Position numbers and translations under genes: made by a program. DNA of 64,000 nt, taken from positions 23,995,012 through 24,059,011 of the forward strand of contig NW_020312966.1 of the NCBI RefSeq assembly GCF_003265705.1. Reading direction: 5' to 3'. This document shows positions 55,658 through 64,000 of this stretch, one piece after another (positions within the stretch are counted from its first letter, which is position 1; each line of letters opens with the position of its first letter). The notes below the pieces were generated by a model. The model was not told the origin of the DNA. It did not search any database and saw only the letters and a program-made list of their open reading frames with translations. Source of the DNA: Callorhinus ursinus (taxonomy: Eukaryota; Chordata; Mammalia; Carnivora; Otariidae).

Positions 55658-58600
55658 TTAAAATGCCGTAGCGACTTCCGTCCCATGCCGCCCTCCAACG
55701 TGAACACAGTGAGGGAACTTGTCCAGTTGTTCATATGCCAGCCGCCCGTCTTCCCCTGCACACAGAACATCAAAAACCAACAGCAGTTGGAACGTGTTTT
55801 TTTCAATTCATCCCTCAGGATAACAATACCAGTTGTTGGGGAATGGGTCACTGTATAATTTCGCTGTTAACTTTACGTAAGGAAATCATCTTCCCATACT
55901 CTTAATTATGTTTTTTTTTCTAGGTAATGTTTAAATGACCAAGAATTTTTTTTATATGTTATCTTTTTTTTAAGATTGTATTTATTTGAGAAAGAGAGAG
56001 AGAGCATGGGTCGGGGGAGGGACAGAGGCAGAGGGAGAAGCAGGCTCCCCGCCGAGCAGGGAGCCCCATGCGGGGCTCAATCTCAGGACCCTGGGATCAT
56101 GACCCGAGCCGAAGATGGATGCTTAACCGACTCAGCCACCCAGGCGCCCTTTAAAAAAAAAACCAAAGTTTCCAGTGCAGTTAACATACAGTGTTATATT
56201 AGTTTCTGGTGTGCAGTCTAGTGATTCAACCATCCTGTACCTTACTCAGTGCTCATCACGATCAGTGTGCTCTTCATCCCCACCACCTCTTCCCCCCACT
56301 CCCCACCCACCTCCCCTCTGGTAGCCAGCAGGGTGTTCTCTAGAGGTAAGAGTCTGCTTTATGGGTTTGTCTCTTTTGTCCTTTGTAGAACAAGCAAGAA
56401 CTTTTGAGGGAATGCCAGAGACTAAATGAATGTCGGGGTGTGAAACCGTAGAAGTTCTATGGGCACTTGATGGGGATAATTTCGCATGATAGATTTCTTC
56501 CTGAGAAGTCATATGGATATTTTAAGTGCGTTAGGGATTTCAGTATGGCTGATCCTTGACTTCAAAGCATTGAACTTCGACAGGACTTTTACTTTTTTAC
56601 ATTACATATTGGCATATCTAAACGGTCTTTTGTAAAAGTCAAACTTAGGCTGTCACACTTGAGCTAAAACATTGCTCTTTGCCATGGACCCATCTGGTGA
56701 TCCGTCTACCAGCCAGCAGCTAGGTCACTTCCATCAGTAGTCATCTCGAACAGCCAACATTTATTTGCAAATTATTTGAACACTCCATACCGTTTTTCCT
56801 ATCTAAAACAATGATTAGGAAATGGGGGAAAAAAATCATAGATAACTAGTGATAAGAAGCAGGCGTTCATGCATTTAATACAAGGACAAAGACGGGAGTA
56901 TGAGTTGTGCTCAATCACAAGTTCATTGTGAAGAAAAAAAAATAAAAGATTCCTGAAATGCTGGGACTACATTGATGTTAGTGGGTTTTTGAAAAGGAGT
57001 GTAGTTATGGGTTTTATAATATATTGTAGTCCCTGGAAACAGAGGTCTCTCGATCAACCAAAAGTTTGTCTTTGCTCTTAGAGGGGGTACATTTAAGTTT
57101 TTCAGTAATACCTCAGAAAAGTAGGGATTCGCCTGCATTTAAAAGAACATGGTGAACTCTTCTCTTGGCAAAGGCCCCCAATTTTTAGAGATTTCTGTTG
57201 ATTGTTTCTGCATGCCTTGACTTTTCGGAGGCAAATGTTATATTTTTTCACCTTTTTTTTTTATTACTTTGGAATAGAACCCTTTATTTGAAACAAAATA
57301 TTTACACAAATCCCTGATACATAAAACACTGAATACAGCATCTTTCCAGGTGATGACAGGGGGAGACAGAGACAGAGGGCCTGAGTTAGGCCCATTCCTA
57401 CCTCGCCTACTTGCACATACCCTGGATACATTGGCTAACTAACCCTATTTAAAAAAGAGCGAATACCTCGCCAGTTCCTAGTTTGCTCATGGATATATTG
57501 CAAATTAGAAGTGTTCAGTTCTTTCCCTAGAGTCCCTCAGAGTCTGAGTGGGTCAGGATTCCATCCCAGTGCTTACAAGTTCTGGGAATCCATAGGTGAG
57601 TTATGCCTCCATGTACCCCTCCATAAAATGGGACTATTTGCACTTTTCCCTCTTGGAGTCCATGGGACAATTAAATGAGCTAACCCATGCAGATCCCTCA
57701 ACCCAGTGCCCAGCACAGAGCAAATCCTCTATGGGTGTACCCCAACATTACCACAGAGATACAACCAGGGCCGGTCTATGAGGCACCTCACCCTGACTAA
57801 TGACCAGTGGCCAATGACCTGTGTTGGCTTCTCCTCTGGTCTCTTAACAGCCCTGTGAAGCAGCTAGGGCATTAGAGGAGAAAGGGCCTGCACTCTGGGA
57901 CGTTCGGCATGTGGTTCCAAACTGGACTGAGATCTAGCCAGAGCACAATGGAATGGCCATAGCTAATGGGGAAAACTGCTCTGCCCAACATGGCAGCCAC
58001 TGGTCTCGTGTGGCTAGGCAAGTTTAAATGCTCACTACTCAAAATTAAATAAAATTAAACTTCAGTTCCTCATTCACAGTAGCCATATGGAAATGCTCAA
58101 TGGCCACCTGTGAATACTGGGACAGCCCCATTACCACAGGGGGATCTAGTGGATACAATTACTGATTCAGCCATCTGTGTGAGACTGTATTTGTGTATTA
58201 GGGTCAAAGGCGATTCAGAGCATTGCATTCAAACTTGTTACATGGTAGAACCACCTGGAGGCTTTTAACACAGTGCCGAGGCCAATGGAAACAGCATCTT
58301 TGGAAGCGGAGCCCAGGCATGGGCACATCTTAAAGCTTCCTCGGTGATGCTAATGTGCAGCTGACATTGAGAACCATGAGCTGGTGGTGTGAGGGGGCAC
58401 AGGGATTGGGGGGAGCCACGCAGGGGAAAGCCAAGGTGAAGGGGTGCCTGGGAGGCTCGGTTGGTTGAGCGTCTGCCTTCGGCTCAGGTCGTGATCCCAG
58501 GGTCCTGGGATCGAGTTCTGCGTTGGGTTGGGCTCCCTGCTCAGAGGGGAGCCTGCTTCTCCGTCTGCCCCTCTCCCTGCTCATGTTCTCTCTCTCTCTC

Positions 58601-60647
58601 TCTCTGTCAAATAAATCAATTCAATTCAATTCAATTAAAACGCCGAAGTGAAGCACAGATAAGGATGCCTCCCGGAGATGCTGCTGGGGGTGGAGCTGAA
58701 GTGAAGTTTGGGGCGCCCCCAGCAGGGCTCAGGCTCTTCAGCTTGCACTGGATGAAGAGGCGTTGCTGGCTCTGCGTTCCTAACGTCGGGCTTACCTTCA
58801 TTGTTATTTCAGGGCATGAAGGGATAAAGGAAGCTCGAACTAATAACACCCTGGGCACCTTTTTAGGGAATTAAATCATTTGTATGCCTAAAACAGCCAT
58901 ACGGAATAACAGTTTTATCCTTTAAACAAACATACAGATGGTATATTCAATAGCAGAAGGAAGTGTTATTACACCAGTAACTGTAAGAAAGGACGCCTAA
59001 CAATGGATGTGATCTTCACGGTGATTACGAATGCCATGAGATCCTCCCTTACATTATTAAGCTACTATGGTCAAGCCGGGGTGGCTTTTTTCCAGAGTAT
59101 TATCAACCGGATTAGATTTGAGGACTTTCGGGAGTCTCGTTTTTACACACTGAGAGCGGGTGTAGCATTAAGATGACTATCTGTTATGCAGGATTAAGAA
59201 AGCCTCCCTCCGCCCTCCCCACTCGCCAGCAGGGATAAAGGTATGCAGCCCGGTGGGCACGAAGCCTTCTGAAGTGAGGTGAAGGGGAAGATTTACCTGG
59301 CTATTCCAGAATAAAAGGAACACTTCCCTTCTTTCCCCTGGTGCCAGGGCTCAGGTGGGCATTGGCCCGCGGGGCAACCAGGGGTTCATTGGAGAGCCAG
59401 GGTGAGGCCCTGGGCGCAGGGCGTTAGGGCGTACCGTGGGGCACATCTCCGCAATCTCAGCCACTCACTGCGCCCCCACGAGGGCCAGCCCAACCTCGCC
59501 GTCCCAGCTGGACTCCTGACTACTGTCTCAGCCTCCCGATTCAAATCTATGTTCTTGATTCCGGAGAGCGCACAGACTGATCCATCTAGAGAGGCTCCAG
59601 AGAGCAACCCCCACCCTCTACACCGAACGGTGAGAACAGGGCATTGAAGCAAGATGGAAACCGACCAGTTCCTCATACCCCGTGTGTGTGTGTGTCACAC
59701 CCTGCGTGTGAGTGTGACATACCCTGTGCGTGTGTGTGACATACCCTGCGTGTGTGAGTGTGACATATGCTCTGTGTGTGTGTGTGTGAGTGAGTGTGAG
59801 CAGAGAGCCCCCAGAGGGGAACTGCTCAAACGGTGCACACAAAACATTTTCTTTCACTCCCTTCCTGAGTGCCAAAAGGAAACAATCGGGTAAAAAAAAA
59901 ACTCACCGAGAGACAAGAGGGTCTCGGAGGCCACGTTTCTGATTTCTTCAGCGTCGGACTGACACAACGTAACGAGCATTTTAATGCTTTCGGTGGCCTG
60001 CAGGGAGAAAGTTGTGAGATAGTGCTCCGACACCTCTGTCTGGGGTCCCCCGAGACACAGTACCCCACAGCTGGCGCAGACGTTAGGGCCATCTCCCCCG
60101 GAGGGCCCCACGGCTCGCTGAGCATCATCCAGGGTGCACGGTACTAGAATTTCCTGGGACGGAGCCCAGGGCGCGTGCTTGCAGGAGCCCCGGCAATCCG
60201 CTAAACCCCTCATTTCCCAGAGGACACCCCAGAGGGCATCAGGAAGCCGGGAGACCAGCCTGCTTTCCAGAAGAGAAGCCACTCCTGGGAGTTCTTTCTG
60301 CCGTACCTCCCTGCTTCCAAGACAGCGCTAACGTAAGAATTGTTAATGCTTAGTTTAGACCAAAACGGAGGCGCAGAATAAAGGTCGGTGGTGGGAACTT
60401 GTCTGTGTGTTTACTGCACATTCATCTAGCACTTTCCGAACCGCGCAGTTCGCCAGGCACGGGAGACTCAGCCATGAACAAGACATGGTTCTGGCTCTCA
60501 AGAGGTTACAGTCCCATGGAAAGCCAGACGTGGGACAGAGAGTTGTTACAGGGCATGACATGGCTGGGAAATGTGACCTGGTCTGACAAGGGAGGTCTTC
60601 ACAGAGGAAGCGCGATCGTAGAGCAATTAGCCAAGTTGGGGCAGTGG

Positions 60648-60685
<38 letters not shown>

Positions 60686-62228
60686 GCAGGGTGGAGAAGG
60701 ACATACACTCCACGCAACGGGAGCCCCTCAAAGACGGCCTTACAAAGCCACATGAAGGGTTGTGGCCTTCATTCGTAGAATCATGGAAAGCTACAGCAGG
60801 GCTTGGGAAGCCCGGTTCGTGTTGTGTTAGGAGCGTTCTAACCGTAGCAGAGAGCACGCACGGAAGGCGTTCGGACTCCGAGGAGGCAGAGGCTGCTGGT
60901 GGGGAGGTGGCTCGGATCCGGCACGCAGAGTGGGGAGACAGTGGACAGACGCGGGCTGTAAGGACGCGGGGTGTACAGGGTGCGAGGGTGAGCTGCATGA
61001 TCCACTGAGATGCGGAGGACTGGAGGTGGGTGAGCTGGGTGCATCTGCGGGTGACTTGCTGGCGGACACAGCCAGCAGCGAGCCGGCTACATGCTGGGGG
61101 GGGGCGGTACGCGCGCTGGGAGTCATCAGTGCACAGGCGAGGACGGAACACGGGAGCAAGTGTGTGGAGGTGGCGGGGGGCCTCGCGCAGGGTCTCTCGG
61201 CACAGCACCGGCCAGGGCCAGGGCAGCTGGGACGCGCAGGAGCCCGCGTGGGGCAACACAAAAATGCTGCTCCTGAGATTGTGATGAGCTGACAAAGGGA
61301 CCAGAGGGCGACTGACTGTCTTTCTTGGGAGAAAGCCAGGCTCAGGTAGCACGGTGTTGGTGCTGTGGGACAGCTGACCGCGGTGGGCAGCGTGGGCAGA
61401 CCACAGCTTATTTTAGCCCAGAGTGACGGAGGAGGGGCCCCTTCGGGTGCTGGGAGTCGAAGGCAGACGCCTAACCGACGGAGCCACCCAGGCGCGCCCC
61501 GTCCTTGCTCTTTTTTTGTACATGAGAAAGATTGGGGAAATCATCATGTCACCTCTCTTTTGGAATAAGGTCTATGTTTCTAACACTGACCTGCGGGCTA
61601 CTGAAACACACGATTGTTTTCTGAAAGTTGTTGGCTCTAACAAAACAAAATCACATTTAGTGTGGAATTTAAGAAACACAACAGGGGATCATAGGGGAAG
61701 GGAGGGAAAAATAAAACAAGACGAAATCAGAGAAGGAGAGACAAACCATACGAGACTCTTCATGACAGGAAACAAACTGAGGGTTGCTGGAGGGGCGGGG
61801 GGCAGAGGGAGGGGGTAACTGGGTGATGGACATTAAGGAGGGCATGTGGTGGAATGAGCACTGGGTGTTATATGCACCCAATGAATCACTGACCTCCACC
61901 TCTGAAACTAATAATATGTTAACTACATTGAATTTAAATTAAGAATTTTAAAAAAAAGAAAAAAGAAAGAAAAAATAAAATTAACAAAAAAGATCCCCAA
62001 ACAAATATACAGGTTACACAGCAAAGGAAGTAAGATATGCCGCTAACACAGGTGCTTCCGAACACAGGAAGAGAGCTGTTAGGTGTCCTTGGCCCTCGAC
62101 TTGCTCAGAACTGACCTGTCTGGGTCTCTAAGGCTGGGTTTTACCTGCAGGCTTTTCAGGGCCAGACAAGCTGCCTTCTGGAGCTGGAGGTTTGCCTTTG
62201 TCAGCACTTCACAGTAATAGAGCAAGGC
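55658..62228 (-). CDS. RIPOR2: RIPOR2 (FAM65B), last three coding exons, partial gene
   Basis: Minus-strand exons are 62228-62145 (84 bases, 28 residues, ALLYYCEVL... to ...LALKSLQ), 59997-59907 (91 bases, ATESIKMLVTLCQ... to ...ETLLSL) and 55755-55658 (GEDGRLAYEQLDKF... to GGRHGTEVATAF, TAA stop). Each exon has AG acceptors and GT donors, and the phases join (0, then 1). RIPOR2 binds RhoA-family GTPases and restrains RhoA signalling; it acts in leukocyte polarity and hair-cell stereocilia, and human variants cause deafness. These exons encode the C-terminal helical-repeat end. The N-terminal part lies beyond base 64000 because the gene runs leftwards. All three exons are open with no disabling change. 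The last exon reads FPHCVHVGG, where I recall a slightly different, perhaps one-residue-longer, human stretch. Confidence 0.93.
55964..56149 (-). mobile_element. can-SINE, long form, last RIPOR2 intron
   Basis: Poly-T start, end CAGCCACCCAGGCGCCC; lies about 200 bases 5' of the terminal exon acceptor on the gene's strand. Confidence 0.92.
56160..56395 (-). mobile_element. Antisense L1 3'-region fragment
   Basis: 'GCAGTTAACATACAGTGTTA' then 'GGTGTGCAGTCTAGTGATTC' then 'CTCATCACGATCAGTGTGC' is the reverse complement of carnivore L1 3' sequence as I recall it. It abuts the SINE at 55964-56149. Confidence 0.6.
57253..57545 (-). pseudogene. Possible retrocopy 3' end (unidentified mRNA)
   Basis: On the minus strand a unique sequence ends ...TTTCAAATAAAGGGTTCTATTCC followed about 20 bases later by a run of A. 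That spacing between AATAAA (57283-57288) and poly-A is that of a polyadenylated mRNA. The parent was not recognised, no frame is visible and no target-site duplication was found. It could also be an unknown LINE or SINE 3' end. Confidence 0.35.
57555..57770 (+). mobile_element. MIR in the last RIPOR2 intron
   Basis: 'CCTCCATAAAATGGGACTA', 'GGACAATTAAATGAGC' and 'CAGTGCCCAGCACAGAGCAAA' match the MIR consensus order. Antisense to the gene. Confidence 0.65.
57945..58135. mobile_element. MER5A-like hAT-Charlie DNA transposon remnant
   Basis: 'TCGTGTGGCTAGGCAAGTTTAAA' and 'CCATATGGAAATGCTCAATGGCCACC' resemble the MER5 family. Related remnants are at 42550-42710 and, inverted, 31540-31640. Family by memory. 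Confidence 0.5.
58225..58385. mobile_element. MER20-like DNA transposon remnant
   Basis: 'AACCACCTGGAGGCTTTTAAC' and 'GGTGATGCTAATGTGCAGC', ending 'TTGAGAACCATGAG', are landmarks of the MER20-type Charlie family. By memory; boundaries approximate. Confidence 0.5.
58441..58637 (+). mobile_element. can-SINE, long form, sense, with (AATTC)n tail
   Basis: Head GGGGTGCCTGGGAGGCTCGG; the tail has expanded as AATTC units. Confidence 0.92.
59683..59800 (+). repeat. GTGTGACATACCCT minisatellite in a RIPOR2 intron
   Basis: Units of about 28-32 bases combine (GT)n with GACATACCCTGC or a variant, four times. It ends about 100 bases from the exon donor at 59907. Confidence 0.9.
60400..61150 (+). mobile_element. 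L2-derived sequence in a RIPOR2 intron (approximate)
   Basis: 'CGCCAGGCACGGGAGACTCAG', 'ACAAGACATGGTTCTGGCTCTC', 'GGGAGGTCTTCACAGAGGAAG' and later 'GGGAGTCATCAGTGCACAGG' follow the order of the L2 consensus as I remember it. Boundaries are uncertain and a (GT)17 tract interrupts it. Confidence 0.5.
60651..60684 (+). repeat. (GT)17 microsatellite
   Basis: 34 uninterrupted bases of GT within L2-derived intronic sequence. Confidence 0.97.
61450..61499 (-). mobile_element. can-SINE head fragment, antisense
   Basis: Only 50 bases remain: GTCGAAGGCAGACGCCTAAC then GAGCCACCCAGGCGCGCCC. Confidence 0.85.
61655..61975 (+). mobile_element. L1 3' end (5'-truncated) in a RIPOR2 intron
   Basis: It shares 'GTGGAATTTAAGAAACA', 'GGATCATAGGGGAAGGGAGG' and 'CACTGACCTCCACCTCTGAAAC' with the 3' end of the 22.9-27.8 kb L1 and ends in an A-rich tail. 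Orientation is opposite to RIPOR2. Confidence 0.8.
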
Positions 62229-63301
62229 CTGAAAGAGAGGGAGGGACCCCGTTTGTAGTTTTAGAGGTATCACCATAGATAAGACATGTCGCACTACCAT
62301 CAGAGCAAAAAAATCCATTAAAATTCATGTTTATTAAAAGAGCTGTCTCTTGGTTCAATACGTTAATTGCTTATATTCTACCAGGTCACCGACACCGGGG
62401 AGTCTGAAGTTGGAAGGTCCAAAGTTACGTTTGCAACTTTCCAGAGACCCTCAGGGCTAGCGAAAGTGCTAAGAGCGTTTAGAGGGAAGGCACAGAAGAG
62501 ATGTGTTAGCTCCACAGAATGCTGCGCGAGGCTAGGGGAGTCACATGGAAGACAGTCACCTCCCAAAGTCACCAGGGCAGGCTCAGGAAAGCGATGTGTG
62601 GGCCGGGCTGGGACGGATGGGTTAGATCCTGGGAAGGGGACATCCCAGCAGGAAGGAGGAGTGGAGGAGACAGGCCCAAGGATGCTCCGGATAAGAATCT
62701 CAACATAAAAATTAGTTCTTATTTCATGAGAAAGCTCATGTCTTTCTCCATGCCTTATATTTCTTAGATTGGTCTCTTTTCCATGGCCACATGTCTTGTC
62801 AAGGTCTTGATTTCATGCCTGGATCACCAGCCACTACATTTCTGCTTCCAGCACCTGATGACGAGGGATACCTTCTTCAAGAGCACGTGGCATCCATCAG
62901 GAGCCCACCCACTGGCCCCTCTCTCAGAAGAGCAGAGGCCTCCCTTCTTTGTTTGTGCCCAGCATCAACGGGGAATGCCTGCCTCCTTATGGGCATTTCC
63001 AGATCCTGCGAAGTTGGCTCACCACCCCCTCCAGCTGCCCGCTGTTCCTGCCACGCTCACGGATGCACCCGGGTGCTGTCCTTCGCACAGGGGGCCCTGT
63101 GAGCTCTCCTCCCCTTTGGACAGACCTCATTCCTGATGATCTTCAGAACTGGTTCGAGAACCAGGCCCTGCTTCACCAACCACCGTGTGACCGGCTCTCT
63201 ACCATCTTCTCTCTGATTTCCTATGACTTAACTTTTCCTTGGTTCTTACTAATTATCATCACTTACATACATCTGTGCTTATAAGCATCAACATTTCTTT
63301 C

Positions 63302-63510
63302 TTTTTTTTTTAAAGATTTTATTTATTTATTTGATAGAGAGAGACAGTGAGAGAGGGAACACAAGCAGGGGGAGTGGGAGAGGGAGAAGCAGGCTTCTCC
63401 CTCTCTGCGGGAGGGAGCCTGACGTGGGGCTCGATCCCGTGACCCTGACATCATGACCTGAGCCGAAATCAAGAGTCAGATGCTTAACCGACTGAGCCAC
63501 CCAGGGGCCT
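63302..63510 (-). mobile_element. can-SINE, long form, RIPOR2 intron
   Basis: Poly-T start, body with GAGGGAACACAAGCAGGGGG, end GAGCCACCCAGGGGCC. Confidence 0.93.
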
Positions 63511-63737
63511 CTGGTTTTTTGTTTTTTAAATTTATTTAATTCCTAGCACCTAGAATGAATGATACTCTATACTTAGTGAATGGCCCAATCAGATCTGATG
63601 ACACCACAGTGCCCGGATGAAAGAGCGTGAAAGTGTCATCAACCACCTGATGATGTATTTGCTCATGACATGGCATATAGCTGTGATTAAAACATGGCCT
63701 GTTTTCTCAGGTCTATAGAACAACCCTACTCTTTTAA

Positions 63738-64000
63738 AAAATGGAGATATAATTCACATACCACAATATTCACCCTTTAAAGTGCTTGACTCAGTGATTT
63801 TTTTTGTGTACTCAGAAACCATCATCACTACCTCATCCCAGATCATTTCCATCACTCCCCACAGAAATCCTGTACCCATTGGCAGTCATTCCCATCGCTC
63901 CTCTGTCTGGTTCCTGGCAACCACTGATCTCTGTCTCTCTCTCTGGATTTGCTTAGTTTGGACATTTTGTGGGAATATGATCACATAATACGTGGCCTTT
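63738..64000 (-). mobile_element. Old L1 3'-region, antisense, running off the window
   Basis: 'GGAGATATAATTCACATACC', 'CTGGCAACCACTGATCTC' and 'GGACATTTTGTGGGAATATG' are reverse-complement landmarks of an L1M 3' region. A shorter piece of the same block is at about 21598-21730. Confidence 0.6.

Noticed and set aside
60627..61352. 241-codon minus-strand frame containing poly-His/Thr from the GT repeat
   Set aside because: It reads through a (CA)n microsatellite and L2-derived sequence inside a RIPOR2 intron; a repeat artefact.
62783..63284. Overlapping frames of 117 and 111 codons as a possible upstream RIPOR2 exon
   Set aside because: They are on the strand opposite to RIPOR2, and the minus strand shows no matching AG/GT-bounded RIPOR2 exon.

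Overview
This is a nuclear genomic window from a carnivoran mammal. The evidence is intron-containing vertebrate genes, a CpG-island promoter, and about 40 tRNA-derived can-SINE copies. The SINEs have the sense head 'GCGCCTGGGTGGCTCAG' and the body 'GGGCTCCCTGCTCAGC', followed by a CT-rich tract, AATAAA repeats and poly-A. From memory, the SINE diagnostics look like an arctoid caniform (bear, seal or mustelid group) rather than dog or cat. That assignment is inference and the species is not determined.

Layout. (1) 1-32,850 is intergenic. I see no protein-coding gene, only SINEs, L1, L2 and MIR fragments, MaLR-type LTRs and a 4.9-kb younger L1 (about 22.87-27.83 kb). (2) 32,860-33,780 is a CpG island, the promoter of GMNN, with GC boxes, an NRF1-type site, an E-box and a CCAAT/E2F cluster. 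(3) 34,953-41,625 holds the coding exons and 3' end of GMNN (geminin, + strand): six coding exons, intact, 210 residues. (4) 41.6-49.6 kb is intergenic and dominated by L1 remnants. (5) 49,699-52,588 (- strand) is ARMH2, two coding exons, intact, 230 residues. (6) About 53.9-64.0 kb (- strand) is the 3' end of RIPOR2 (FAM65B): the last three coding exons (62,228-62,145; 59,997-59,907; 55,755-55,658), the probable 3' UTR, and introns. The rest of RIPOR2 lies beyond the window.

The order GMNN(+) - ARMH2(-) - RIPOR2(-) matches human 6p22.3 as I remember it. The genes are not an operon and have unrelated jobs: GMNN restrains DNA replication licensing, RIPOR2 regulates RhoA and cell polarity, and ARMH2 is an uncharacterised helical-repeat protein. 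ARMH2 and RIPOR2 are tandem on the minus strand, so ARMH2 lies just downstream of the RIPOR2 3' end.

I found no undescribed gene system. The observations most worth checking are: the CCAAT/E2F cluster of GMNN; a very strong G-quadruplex candidate in GMNN intron 6; SINE-into-SINE-tail insertions with readable nested target-site duplications; an internally deleted L1 whose ORF1 and ORF2 are fused in one frame and whose 5' UTR holds a three-copy repeat of about 230 bp; an LTR-in-LTR insertion with a 5-bp duplication; a possible tail-only retro-insertion; and a possible retrocopy 3' end in the last RIPOR2 intron. Repeat family names were assigned from memory of consensus sequences without a search.
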